A stretch of 64,000 bases of DNA. It comes from an uncultured Christensenellaceae bacterium. Its GTDB lineage: Bacteria > Bacillota > Clostridia > Christensenellales > Pumilibacteraceae. The position numbers were made by a program, and so were the translations under genes. The stretch spans positions 186,001 through 250,000 of the forward strand of contig CAJULQ010000001.1 of assembly GCA_910587595.1 (NCBI GenBank). The letters run 5' to 3'. This document shows positions 1 to 7,528 of the stretch, piece by piece (the stretch's first letter is position 1; every line of letters begins with the position of its first letter). Below the pieces are notes generated by a model, which saw nothing but the letters and a program-made list of their open reading frames with translations, searched no databases and was not told the DNA's origin.

Positions 1-399
1 ACAATCGTGCAAAACGATATCGGTATACCCCGCGGCGCAAGCCGTGCGCAAAACGGTGCCCATATTGCCTGGATCGCGCACTCTGTCCAAAAACAAGCAG
101 TGATCGCTTGCAAAACGATCGGCGGGCGCGGGCATGCGCATGACCGCCAACACGCCTTGGCTGTTCTTTGTGTCCGAAAGCGAATCGAACAGCGTTCTAT
201 CGATCACCGCGTCGGCAAAATCGCAAGATGCGTCATCCGAACAGACCACGGCCGCCACGTTTTCGGGACAAAGGCGTTTCGCATCGTCCACCCAACGTTT
301 GCCCTCGGCCACATATTCGCCGTAGGCATACCGCCACTTGCGTTCGGACAACTTGCGTATTTTTTTAACCAAGTCGTTATGTTTGGACGTTATCGGCAT
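1..399 (-). CDS. SpoU/TrmH-family RNA 2'-O-ribose methyltransferase, 3'-truncated by window edge
   Basis: The first 133 codons are present and the C-terminal SPOUT knot lies left of base 1. Family members transfer a methyl group from SAM to a ribose 2'-OH in rRNA or tRNA. The start of the catalytic domain is visible near residues 109-130: the phrase LDRVRDPGNMGTVLRTACAA contains SpoU motif 1 (N-x-G-x-x-x-R), and it follows an N-terminal substrate-binding region (VAEGKRWVDDA). The ATG at 399 is 12 bases downstream of the terminator that ends the rplT operon, and no clear promoter is visible. A SpoU methyltransferase after infC-rpmI-rplT is the usual Firmicutes arrangement, often followed by pheST. 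The exact target nucleotide cannot be told. Confidence 0.85.
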   Translation of the reverse strand, partial: MPITSKHNDLVKKIRKLSERKWRYAYGEYVAEGKRWVDDAKRLCPENVAAVVCSDDASCDFADAVIDRTLFDSLSDTKNSQGVLAVMRMPAPADRFASDHCLFLDRVRDPGNMGTVLRTACAAGYTDIVLHDC

Positions 400-410
400 A
401 CCGCTCCCAT

Positions 411-440
411 AAAAAAGGGGCGCCGTATACACGGCACCCC
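411..440 (-). terminator. Rho-independent terminator of the infC-rpmI-rplT operon
   Basis: A 10-bp stem (GGGGTGCCGT pairing with ACGGCGCCCC through one G-U) with a 4-base loop is followed on the minus strand by six T residues at 416-411. It lies directly after the rplT stop codon and before the SpoU methyltransferase. Confidence 0.85.
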
Positions 441-447
441 GAAAAAA

Positions 448-804
448 CTATTGCGCCACCGCATTTTGCGCGGTTTGCGCCAATGCTTTGAAACCGGCCG
501 CGTCGTTCACCGCAATGTCGGCAAGCACTTTGCGGTTCAGTTGGATCCCCGACACCTTCAAGCCGTGCATAAACGTGCTGTAGGACATGCCGTTCATGCG
601 AGCGGCGGCATTGATACGCGCGATCCACAGTTTGCGGAAGTCGCGTTTTTTCAAACGACGCCCGATAAACGCGTACATTTGCGACTTCATGACCGCTTCG
701 CGAGCGATACGGTACGAGCGCGATTTGGAGCCGAAGTAACCCTTCGACAGTTTCATGATCTTTCTGCGCTTTTTTACGGCGTTGACAGCTCTTTTGATTC
801 TCAT
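448..804 (-). CDS. rplT: 50S ribosomal protein L20
   Basis: This is a 118-residue protein of normal L20 length. It is highly basic and carries the family signatures RKIMKLSKGYFGSKSRSYR near the N-terminus and LWIARINAAARMNGMSYS near residue 60. L20 binds 23S rRNA early in large-subunit assembly. In Firmicutes and other bacteria it also represses its own operon by binding the mRNA leader. It is the last gene of infC-rpmI-rplT, 13 bases after rpmI, and a strong terminator follows at once. The ATG at 804 is preceded by an AGGAGGGG-type ribosome site. Nothing is unusual. Confidence 0.98.
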   Translation of the reverse strand: MRIKRAVNAVKKRRKIMKLSKGYFGSKSRSYRIAREAVMKSQMYAFIGRRLKKRDFRKLWIARINAAARMNGMSYSTFMHGLKVSGIQLNRKVLADIAVNDAAGFKALAQTAQNAVAQ

Positions 805-817
805 AATGCTACCCCTC

Positions 818-1015
818 CTACTTCTGGATCATCGAGCGGATGGTGCTCGCCTCTTTGTTGGACGCCATATAAGCGCCTTGACGCAACGAATCCTTGCGCT
901 TGCGCGACTTCTTGGTCAAAATATGATTTTTCCCTTGTTGGGCGCGCTTAACGCGACCCGAAGCGGTCACGCGAAAACGTTTTTTCGCACCGCTGTGACT
1001 TTTCATTTTTGGCAT
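818..1015 (-). CDS. rpmI: 50S ribosomal protein L35
   Basis: This is a 65-residue, strongly basic protein with the L35 N-terminus MPKMKSHSGAKKRFRVTASG and the conserved KNHILTKKSRKRK segment. L35 is a small structural protein of the 50S subunit. It sits between infC (21 bases upstream) and rplT (13 bases downstream), the universal order for this operon. The start is the ATG at 1015, preceded by GGAGG. Confidence 0.98.
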   Translation of the reverse strand: MPKMKSHSGAKKRFRVTASGRVKRAQQGKNHILTKKSRKRKDSLRQGAYMASNKEASTIRSMIQK

Positions 1016-1036
1016 AGCTGTATTCCTCCGATAAAG

Positions 1037-1552
1037 TTATTTTTTGGGTGATAAGATCATGAGGATATTCCTACCCTCGGTTGTGGGCTGTTTGTCGATG
1101 TTGGCATCGTTTTCCACGATTTTGTAGAAATCGTGCATCACCTCCACGCCCAAGGCGGCATGCGCCTGCTGACGGCCGCGCATACGAATGGAAACGCGCA
1201 CCTTGTCGCCGTTGCGCAAAAACTTTTGCGCGGCTTTCGCTTTGGTTTCGAGGTCGTGCGTGTCGATCGTCATAGAAAGCCAAACCTCTTTCAGTTCGGT
1301 CACTTTCTGATTTTTGCGCGCGTCTTTTTCGCGTTTCTGCATTTCGAACTTGAATTTGCCGAAATCCATGATTTTGCATACCGGCGGCGTTGCGGTAGGA
1401 CTGATCTTTACCAAATCGAGATTTTTGGAATCGGCTATCCTATTTGCTTCCGCCGCCGACATGATGCCGAGCTGTGTGTTGTCTTCGTCGATAACGCGCA
1501 CTTCGCGGTCGCAAATTCTGTCGTTCAACTCAACGTCTCTGAGATTGATAAT
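1037..1552 (-). CDS. infC: translation initiation factor IF-3, probable ATT start codon
   Basis: IF-3 keeps 30S subunits dissociated and proofreads start-codon and initiator-tRNA pairing. The two domains are clear: the N-terminal domain (LNDRICDREVRVIDEDN) with the lysine-rich linker (FEMQKREKDARKNQK), and the C-terminal domain (VWLSMTIDTHDL to the end). There is no ATG near the N-terminus. A GGAGG at 1563-1559 lies 6 bases before ATT at 1552, giving a 171-residue product starting INLRDVELND. The alternative TTG at 1567 lies upstream of that ribosome site and so is unlikely. A rare ATT start is known for infC in E. coli and Bacillus and underlies IF-3 autoregulation. It is the first gene of the operon with rpmI and rplT. 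Confidence 0.95.
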   Translation of the reverse strand: MINLRDVELNDRICDREVRVIDEDNTQLGIMSAAEANRIADSKNLDLVKISPTATPPVCKIMDFGKFKFEMQKREKDARKNQKVTELKEVWLSMTIDTHDLETKAKAAQKFLRNGDKVRVSIRMRGRQQAHAALGVEVMHDFYKIVENDANIDKQPTTEGRNILMILSPKK

Positions 1553-1564
1553 CGTATTCCTCCA

Positions 1565-1599
1565 CAAAATAAATAAGAGCGGAAAGCAAACTTCCGCTC
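1565..1599 (-). promoter_or_regulatory. terminator-like attenuator hairpin in the infC leader
   Basis: An 8-bp stem (GAGCGGAA with TTCCGCTC, 1599-1592 and 1584-1577) with a 7-base loop is followed by a T-rich run. It lies just before the infC ribosome site, inside a roughly 140-nt untranslated leader that begins near 1692. Firmicutes infC-rpmI-rplT leaders are known to be controlled by L20-dependent premature termination. The hairpin fits that role, but the L20-binding pseudoknot was not traced. Confidence 0.6.
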
Positions 1600-1698
1600 A
1601 AAAACAATTACATCGCCATACGCGCATAGGTGTTTTATGAACGCGGCAAGACATGTGTCTGCCGGTGAAACGGAACCCCGTTTGCTTTCTATGCATTC

Positions 1699-1727
1699 AG
1701 TATACACGATTATATCAGCCGTGTCAA
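1699..1727 (-). promoter_or_regulatory. SigA promoter of the infC operon
   Basis: TTGACA at 1727-1722 and TATACT at 1704-1699 are separated by exactly 17 bases. The predicted transcription start is near 1692, which leaves a leader of about 140 nt before infC. Confidence 0.85.
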
Positions 1728-1756
1728 CTCTTTTGCCGTTCGTGCGGCAAAATTTT

Positions 1757-2137
1757 TTACCCGATCATATAATCGTCGCAACGGTAAAACGAGTCGAAAT
1801 ATTCCACGATATACATGATGAAATCGGATAACATGGGCACTTCGTTTATGATGCGCGCCTTATACAGATTGTTGATACCGTCCAACCGATTGACATTGTA
1901 GGCGCGCCCCACGGCAAACCGCATGCACCGCTCTACCGATGCGGCCGACACACGGAACTCCCGCGCCACGCGCGCATACAGTTCTTTCATGCGCATTTCC
2001 GCATTGCGACATTCGAGCCGAAGGGTGATCGCCGTGGCGAGATACCCGTAACCGTTCGTCTTGGGTGCAATGCCCAAATGAATAAGCAGTCTTTGCACGG
2101 TTTTTTTGTCTACAAGTTTTTGCTTCTGGTTTTCCAT
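1757..2137 (-). CDS. stand-alone Spo0A C-terminal-domain-like DNA-binding protein
   Basis: This 126-residue protein matches the Spo0A effector domain across its length. The segment LLIHLGIAPKTNGYGYLATA corresponds to the first helices, and the region around SAASVERCMRFAVGRAYN corresponds to the Spo0A recognition helix segment (TASRVERAIRHAIE in B. subtilis). The phosphoacceptor receiver domain that normally precedes it is absent, and the region upstream holds only a promoter and ribosome site (AAGGAGGA before ATG 2137), so this is not a truncated reading. It is probably a sequence-specific transcription factor not controlled by direct phosphorylation. It is monocistronic, between the his operon and infC. 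Target genes are unknown. Confidence 0.8.
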   Translation of the reverse strand: MENQKQKLVDKKTVQRLLIHLGIAPKTNGYGYLATAITLRLECRNAEMRMKELYARVAREFRVSAASVERCMRFAVGRAYNVNRLDGINNLYKARIINEVPMLSDFIMYIVEYFDSFYRCDDYMIG

Positions 2138-2173
2138 ATAAATCCTCCTTATTATTGAAAACTTGATACATTT

Positions 2174-2202
2174 ATTATACCAAATTACAAAGCCGAGGCA
2201 AA
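2174..2202 (-). promoter_or_regulatory. probable promoter of the Spo0A-C-like gene
   Basis: TATAAT at 2179-2174 is preceded by TGG, giving an extended -10 element. The -35 region near 2201-2196 (TTGCCT) is weak. The gene's AAGGAGGA ribosome site follows about 25 bases downstream. Confidence 0.55.
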
Positions 2203-2353
2203 GCGGAATGCCGACGCATAAATTATGCTTTTTTCTGCAATATCCTCCTTCGCTCGTCTTGTTTTTTATAGTTTCGACAAATTTTGCTCGGTTTACGCAC
2301 TTTTTTATTCCGTTCTATGCCACGCATACTATCAAAAATTTACAAAAAACGAC

Positions 2354-2378
2354 AAAAAAGCGAGCCGCCACCCGCTTT
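2354..2378 (-). terminator. terminator of the histidine operon
   Basis: An 8-bp stem (AAAGCGGG with CTCGCTTT, one G-U) and a 6-base loop are followed by six T residues on the minus strand, 31 bases after the hisIE stop codon. The rest of the 2138-2408 gap is AT-rich and holds no recognisable gene. Confidence 0.75.
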
Positions 2379-2408
2379 CTTCGCCTTATACTTTTATGTT
2401 TTTTATTA

Positions 2409-3035
2409 TCAATAGTTGCGTTTTCGCTCGTTTTCGCCGCGCGTTTGCAATACGGATAACACGTCTTGCCACGAAACGCCCCGCTCGTTCATGAGCACGA
2501 ACATATGATACAACAGATCGCTCAATTCGCACGCAAGCTCGCTGTTATCGCCTTTCATGGCGGCGATCACGGTTTCGGCGGCCTCCTCGCCTATCTTTTT
2601 GCAGATCTTTTCCGCGCCCTTTTCCAAAAGATAGTTTGTATACGATCCTTGCACGGGATGCGCGCGCCGATCGGCGATCACGTCGATATCGCGCTGTAAA
2701 ACGCCCACGTTCGGCACCTTTTCAAACGTTTTTACCGTTTGAAAAAAGCAACTCCGCTCTCCCGTATGGCAAGCGGGACCGGTCTGTTTTACGCGCAGCA
2801 ACACGCAGTCGGCGTCACAATCCAACCGCACTTCGGTCACTTTTTGCGTATGCCCGCTGCTTTCCCCTTTGCGCCACAAGGTTTGCCTACTACGACTGTA
2901 ATAGTATGCGTTTCCCGTTTGCAGCGTTTTTTCCCACGCCTCTTTGTTCATATACGCTTGCATCAAAACTTCGTTCGTGTAAGCGTCTACCGTTACGACG
3001 GGCACCAAGCCGTCGGCGTTAAATTTTACGTCCAT
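2409..3035 (-). CDS. hisIE: bifunctional phosphoribosyl-AMP cyclohydrolase / phosphoribosyl-ATP pyrophosphatase
   Basis: This is a 208-residue fusion carrying out steps 3 and 2 of histidine biosynthesis. The N-terminal HisI half (about 1-110) has the metal-binding region LDCDADCVLLRVKQTGPACH and RSCFF. The C-terminal HisE half (about 115-208) has LLEKGAEKICKKIGEEAAE and the ELSDLLYHM helix typical of MazG-like pyrophosphatases. The start is the ATG at 3035, which has GGAGGA 8 bases upstream and whose product aligns with family N-termini; a longer in-frame reading upstream lacks both. It overlaps the end of hisA by 17 bases and is the last gene of the operon. Confidence 0.95.
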   Translation of the reverse strand: MDVKFNADGLVPVVTVDAYTNEVLMQAYMNKEAWEKTLQTGNAYYYSRSRQTLWRKGESSGHTQKVTEVRLDCDADCVLLRVKQTGPACHTGERSCFFQTVKTFEKVPNVGVLQRDIDVIADRRAHPVQGSYTNYLLEKGAEKICKKIGEEAAETVIAAMKGDNSELACELSDLLYHMFVLMNERGVSWQDVLSVLQTRGENERKRNY

Positions 3036-3756
3036 TTTCTTTCTCCTCCGCCAAGCCGAGCGCATCGGATAGCGAAAAACTGTTTGCATACAATGCTTTG
3101 CCCAAGATCGCGCCGTACATTTGCACCGCGCGCAACGCGGCGATATCGTGCAAAGATCCCACGCCGCCGCTGGCGATCACCTTGAGCCCCGTGGCTTGCG
3201 CCATCTCGCAACACGCTTGCACGTTCACGCCGCCCAGCGTGCCGTCTTTGCCGATATCGGTATACACCGCATAGCGAACGCCGCACGCATACATTTCTTT
3301 ACCGAGCGACAACGGCGATACGTCGGACTGCGCGAGCCACCCGCGCGTGGCCACCGCGCCGTTTTTTGCATCGATCCCGCACACGATGCGCTCCGCGCCC
3401 CATTCTTTTACCGCCGCGCGCAACGTTTCGGGATCTTCGCAACACGCCGTGCCCAAGATAACGCGGGCAACGCCCACCGACAGTCTTGTTTGCACGTCTT
3501 GCAACGTGCGTACGCCGCCGCCCGTTTGCACGGGAATACGAACGCGGCGGGCGATTTCGCCTATAAGTTCGGTATTCTCGCCGCGACCGCTCTTGGCCGC
3601 ATCCAGATCCACGATATGCAGATAGGCAGCGCCCTCTCGCTCCCACCGCAGCGCCGCTTGCAACGGATCGCCGTAATCGGTGACTTTATGATAATCGCCG
3701 TGTAATAAGCGCACGCACCTACCTTGCAAAATATCGATAGCGGGAAATAAGATCAT
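3019..3756 (-). CDS. hisA: ProFAR isomerase (phosphoribosylformimino-AICAR ribotide isomerase)
   Basis: HisA is a TIM-barrel enzyme that performs the Amadori rearrangement of ProFAR to PRFAR. The 245 residues are full length. The catalytic aspartates sit in FPAIDILQGRCVRL near residue 8 and in YTDIGKDGTLGG near residue 168. The phosphate-binding motifs QTGGGVRT and VIASGGVGS are also present. The start ATG overlaps the hisB stop codon (ATGA), implying translational coupling. The genes hisH and hisF, which usually flank hisA and use its product, are not here. Confidence 0.96.
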   Translation of the reverse strand: MILFPAIDILQGRCVRLLHGDYHKVTDYGDPLQAALRWEREGAAYLHIVDLDAAKSGRGENTELIGEIARRVRIPVQTGGGVRTLQDVQTRLSVGVARVILGTACCEDPETLRAAVKEWGAERIVCGIDAKNGAVATRGWLAQSDVSPLSLGKEMYACGVRYAVYTDIGKDGTLGGVNVQACCEMAQATGLKVIASGGVGSLHDIAALRAVQMYGAILGKALYANSFSLSDALGLAEEKENGRKI

Positions 3757-4334
3757 TCCAATATCCCCTTACTGCTCGGTACGGCGTTGCCCGTAACGGC
3801 AACGGCATCGTGCAACGCATGGGCAAACGACTTGAATACAGCTTCGGCCATATGGTGCAAATTGCCGCCGTACAATACTTCCACATGCGCGGTGAGCATG
3901 CCGTAAGAACACACCGCCCGCAAAAATTCTTCGGTCAGTTCGGCGTCGAATTCGCCGATCTTGCCGCGAAGGCCTTTTACCCGATACACAAGGCACGGCC
4001 TACCGCTCACGTCGAGCACCGTGCGCGCCAGCGTTTCGTCCATGGGAATATAGGCGGTAGCATAGCGCGCAATGCCCTTTTTATCGCCTAACAGCTCGTG
4101 TAAAAGTTTTCCCATCACGATGCCAACGTCTTCCACCGAGTGGTGCGCGTCCACTTGCAGATCGCCCTTTACCGATACGGTGAGATCGATGCCCGAATGG
4201 CAAGCCAACAATTCCAACATATGGTCGAAAAATCCGATACCCGTATGCACGGCATGCTTGCCGCACCCATCGAGATCCATGGACACGGATATATCCGTTT
4301 CTTTGGTCTTACGTTGCTGTTTGCCCGCTCGCAT
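3753..4334 (-). CDS. hisB: imidazoleglycerol-phosphate dehydratase
   Basis: HisB dehydrates imidazole glycerol phosphate using two manganese ions. It is a monofunctional 193-residue enzyme without the phosphatase domain seen in enterobacteria. Metal-binding histidines are visible in TGIGFFDHMLELLACHSG and DAHHSVEDVG in the first half, and their repeated counterparts occur in the second half (NLHHMAEAVFKSFAHAL). The ATG at 4334 gives the family N-terminus MRAGKQQRKTKETD and lies 9 bases after GGAGG. A GTG at 4337 is possible. The start touches the hisD stop (TGATG). Confidence 0.95.
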   Translation of the reverse strand: MRAGKQQRKTKETDISVSMDLDGCGKHAVHTGIGFFDHMLELLACHSGIDLTVSVKGDLQVDAHHSVEDVGIVMGKLLHELLGDKKGIARYATAYIPMDETLARTVLDVSGRPCLVYRVKGLRGKIGEFDAELTEEFLRAVCSYGMLTAHVEVLYGGNLHHMAEAVFKSFAHALHDAVAVTGNAVPSSKGILE

Positions 4335-5611
4335 CACTGTGCACCTCCCTTTCGCACGCGCACGGAATTGGCATGTCCGTGCAATCCTTCCGCCTCGGCT
4401 AAAGCAATGATATCGTCGGCTGCCGCCATAAGCGCTTGTTCGCCGTATTGAATCAAACTGATTTTTTTCACGTAATTATCCACGCCTAAAGCCGAACAAA
4501 AGCGCGCCGTGCCCGACGTGGGCAACACGTGATTGGTGCCCGCGTAATAGTCGCCCAACGGTTCGGGCGACCAGTGTCCTAAAAATACCGCGCCCGCATT
4601 CACGATAAGCGGCAAATAAGCCGCGGGGTCTTTCACGCACAACTCCAAATGTTCGGGCGCCACTTTGTTGGCTATGCTCGCCGCTTGCGCCGCATTTTTC
4701 ACCAACACGACGGCGCCGTAGTTCTGTAACGAACGAGTGGCAATGTCGGCTTTGGGCAACGCTTGCAACTGCCGCGCAAGCTCGGCTTGCACCTTTTCGG
4801 CCAACGTCTTGCTGTCGGTTATCAACAAACTCATGGCGAGTTCGTCGTGCTCGGCTTGGCTGAGCATATCGGCGGCCACAAACACGGGATCGGCCGAATC
4901 GTCGGCGATCACGGCAATCTCGCTCGGCCCCGCGATCATATCGATCCCCGCCGCGCCGAAAATTTCGCGCTTGGCAAGCGCCACATAGATATTGCCGGGG
5001 CCGCTTATCACACTCACTTTGGGCACCGATTGCGTGCCGTAGGCCATGGCGGCTATGGCTTGCGCGCCGCCTATCTTAAAGATCTTGCGCACGCCGCATT
5101 CGGCGGCGGCCACCAACGTGAGCGGGTTCAACCCGTTGCCCGCGGGCGTTGTCATAACGATCTCCGGCACGCCGGCCACCGCGGCGGGCAATGCGCACAT
5201 GAGCACCGAACTCGGATACGATGCCTTGCCGCCCGGCACGTATAGCCCCGCGCGTTCCACGGGTCGGTATAATATGCCCGTTGTTTTACCGTTTTCGGTC
5301 ACAATGCTGTCTTGCCGCTTTTGCCGCTTGTGAAAGGCCTCTATATTGTCTTTGGCGCGGCGCAAAGCCGCCAGCGTGGCGCTATCTACCGCCGCATACG
5401 CGTTTTCGATCTCCCGTTCGGTGACCGCAACGGAATCCTCGTCTACGTGCAATTTATCGAACTTTTTGGTATAGGCAAACAACGCTTTATCGCCGTTTTG
5501 CCGCACGTCTTGCAATATGGCTTTCACCGTTTCGCGCGCGCTCTCCATATCCAACTGACTGCGCCCGAACACCCGCGACAGATCGCCGTCGCCGCGTAAG
5601 ATGGGGATCAT
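4334..5611 (-). CDS. hisD: histidinol dehydrogenase
   Basis: HisD carries out the last two steps of histidine synthesis, oxidising histidinol to histidine with NAD and a zinc ion. The 425 residues cover the whole enzyme. Visible motifs are YVPGGKASYPSSVLM, the nucleotide-loop region KIGGAQAIAAMAYG, ISGPGNIYVALAK, the catalytic and zinc residues in LSQAEHDELA, and APEHLEL near residue 315. The ATG at 5611 overlaps the hisG stop in an ATGA arrangement like the next junction; a GTG two codons upstream is less likely. Confidence 0.96.
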   Translation of the reverse strand: MIPILRGDGDLSRVFGRSQLDMESARETVKAILQDVRQNGDKALFAYTKKFDKLHVDEDSVAVTEREIENAYAAVDSATLAALRRAKDNIEAFHKRQKRQDSIVTENGKTTGILYRPVERAGLYVPGGKASYPSSVLMCALPAAVAGVPEIVMTTPAGNGLNPLTLVAAAECGVRKIFKIGGAQAIAAMAYGTQSVPKVSVISGPGNIYVALAKREIFGAAGIDMIAGPSEIAVIADDSADPVFVAADMLSQAEHDELAMSLLITDSKTLAEKVQAELARQLQALPKADIATRSLQNYGAVVLVKNAAQAASIANKVAPEHLELCVKDPAAYLPLIVNAGAVFLGHWSPEPLGDYYAGTNHVLPTSGTARFCSALGVDNYVKKISLIQYGEQALMAAADDIIALAEAEGLHGHANSVRVRKGGAQ

Positions 5612-6249
5612 AAACACCTGCCTTCGGTTATTTGCCGCATTTTTTCGATTAGCGGCATTATCTCGTCTTTGCGCGTTTTGAGCGACACTTTATTCACCGC
5701 CACCCGCGCGGAAAGTTTGCATATCTCCTCAAGCACCGCCAAGCCGTTTGCTTCCAACGTTTTGCCGCTCTCCACGATATCCACGATCACGTCGGCCAAT
5801 CCGATGATCGGCCCCAATTCCACCGAGCCGGTCAGCTTTACGATGTCTACATCCACGCCCTTGGCGGCATAGTAATCGCGCGCAATGCGCACGTATTTGC
5901 TGGCAACCCGCAACTTGTTATGCGTAACGCGCGCCCGCTGTTCGCGAAATCCCGCCACGCACATGCGGCATGCGCCGAATTTGAGATCGAGCATTTCGTA
6001 AATGTCTTTACTCTCTTCGAGCAACGTGTCTTTGCCCACCACGCCCAAATCGGCCGCGCCGCGTTCTATATATGTGGGCACGTCGGCGGGTTTTACGAAA
6101 ATAAACCGATACTTGTTGTCGGCGTCGCCGAGCACGAGTTTGCGCGTGTTTTCGCGCAAGGGCGCGCAACGCACGCCGCACTGCTCCAAAAGGTTTACGG
6201 CCTCGTCGGCCAATCTTCCTTTGGCTAACGCCACGGTCAACTGTTGCAT
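5608..6249 (-). CDS. hisG: ATP phosphoribosyltransferase, short form, catalytic subunit
   Basis: HisG joins ATP and PRPP in the first committed step of histidine synthesis. At 213 residues this is the short form, which lacks the C-terminal histidine-feedback domain and needs HisZ. That matches the hisZ gene immediately upstream. Motifs are LAKGRLADEAVNLLEQCGV at the N-terminus, ERGAADLGVVGKDTLLE, and the PRPP-binding segment around ADVIVDIVESGKTLEANGL. Its start overlaps the end of hisZ by 13 bases. Confidence 0.96.
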   Translation of the reverse strand: MQQLTVALAKGRLADEAVNLLEQCGVRCAPLRENTRKLVLGDADNKYRFIFVKPADVPTYIERGAADLGVVGKDTLLEESKDIYEMLDLKFGACRMCVAGFREQRARVTHNKLRVASKYVRIARDYYAAKGVDVDIVKLTGSVELGPIIGLADVIVDIVESGKTLEANGLAVLEEICKLSARVAVNKVSLKTRKDEIMPLIEKMRQITEGRCL

Positions 6250-7448
6250 GTTTTTTCCTCCGTGGCCGCGCGCGCCGCGCCGCCTTCTATCACCAATGCT
6301 TTGGCTATGCCGCGCGCTTTACAATAGGCGAACAATTCGCTTTCGGTGGCGTCAAACCGCTTTTCCACCGTTTGCCCGTCCGCCCGCAAGCGGTTTACAT
6401 ACGCATATTCGAACGCAACGTCTTTGCCGTCGGCGATATACGCATAGTCGGCCGCGGGGTCGCGCACCAACTTATCTTCGTTTTCAAGCGCCATCAACAG
6501 CCGCTTGATACCCACGGAAAACCCCACGGCGGGCATGGCGTGGCCGAACGAGGCGCAAAGCGCGTCGTATCGTCCGCCGTCTAATAGCGGCATGCCCAAA
6601 TTACCCGAAATGCCCTTTAACACCGTGCCCGTGTAGTATTCGCCGCGCAACAACCCAAGATCTACGGTGACGCGGTTTTCCCACCCCATGGCTTTGAGCG
6701 CAGACAGAATTTGTTGCAAGTTATCGAGCGCGCGCAAACTTCTCTCGTTGGCCACACCCGCTCGCGCGCGGGCAAGCACCTCGGCGTCGCCGAATAGCGT
6801 GGGCAACAACAAAAATTGCGCCGCAAACGTATCGCGCACTTTTTTTTCGCGCAAAAACATCTCGGCGCCCAACATATCTTTGCGGTTGAGAAAGGCTCGC
6901 AACGCGTTGGCATCGGCATCGTTCAGTCCCGCTTCGCCCGCTATCCCGTTAAAATATTCTACTTGGCCGATCTCCACCAAAAAATCTTGCAAGCCCGTGG
7001 CCGATAGGCATTCCACGGCCATTGCCACCGCCTCGATATCGCCCGCCACGTCCGACGACCCCAACAGTTCCACGCCCGCTTGCAAAAATTCTCGGCTACG
7101 CGCCGTGCTCGGGTCGGATATATACTCGTAGCTGTTTTCTATATAATATACTTTATCCGCCCGTTCGGCCGAGAGTTTCGTGGCCGCCATGCGGCAAATC
7201 TGCAACGTGGGATCGAATCGGAGCATCAAAAGACTGCCGTCGCTGTCCGTCATTTTGAACGTTTTGTTCACAGCGGCGCGCGACAAAATGTCGTCGTATA
7301 CGTCGTAAAACTCGATAGCGGGCATGCTCACGCGCCGAAAACCGTGCTTAACAAACACCGAGGCCAGCTGTTCTTGCGTTCTGTTTATGTTATAACACTC
7401 TTGCGGCATGTAATCTTGCACGCCGAACGGCAACCTTAACTTTTTCAC
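6237..7448 (-). CDS. hisZ: ATP phosphoribosyltransferase regulatory subunit
   Basis: HisZ is a catalytically inactive relative of histidyl-tRNA synthetase. It binds short-form HisG and gives it activity and histidine feedback. The 403 residues start with LPFGVQDYMPQECYNINRTQ and contain the class II motif 2-like region MLRFDPTLQICRMAA and the motif near EYYTGTVLKGISG. There is no anticodon-binding domain and no separate HisRS motifs, which favours HisZ over HisS. It is the first gene of the operon, about 38 bases after its promoter, so there is no room for a T-box leader. Confidence 0.93.
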   Translation of the reverse strand: MKKLRLPFGVQDYMPQECYNINRTQEQLASVFVKHGFRRVSMPAIEFYDVYDDILSRAAVNKTFKMTDSDGSLLMLRFDPTLQICRMAATKLSAERADKVYYIENSYEYISDPSTARSREFLQAGVELLGSSDVAGDIEAVAMAVECLSATGLQDFLVEIGQVEYFNGIAGEAGLNDADANALRAFLNRKDMLGAEMFLREKKVRDTFAAQFLLLPTLFGDAEVLARARAGVANERSLRALDNLQQILSALKAMGWENRVTVDLGLLRGEYYTGTVLKGISGNLGMPLLDGGRYDALCASFGHAMPAVGFSVGIKRLLMALENEDKLVRDPAADYAYIADGKDVAFEYAYVNRLRADGQTVEKRFDATESELFAYCKARGIAKALVIEGGAARAATEEKTCNS

Positions 7449-7486
7449 GCGCGTTCTCCCGTTTCCCGTTTAGGTATATTGGTTCA

Positions 7487-7515
7487 GTATACCTCATTTT
7501 GCCTTGGCGTGTCAA
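7487..7515 (-). promoter_or_regulatory. SigA promoter of the histidine operon
   Basis: TTGACA at 7515-7510 and TATACT at 7492-7487 are 17 bases apart. The start of transcription should be near 7480, leaving only about 30 nt before hisZ. No terminator separates it from recG upstream, so some read-through from recG is possible. Confidence 0.85.
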
Positions 7516-7528
7516 GTATATGGTCCCA

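Noticed and set aside
1731..1760. Hairpin after the Spo0A-C-like gene as its terminator
   Set aside because: The T run is on the plus-strand side, so it does not fit a minus-strand terminator, and there is no plus-strand gene to end.
7449..7528. T-box or other riboswitch before hisZ
   Set aside because: The predicted leader is only about 30 nt, too short for a T-box; no antiterminator structure is visible.
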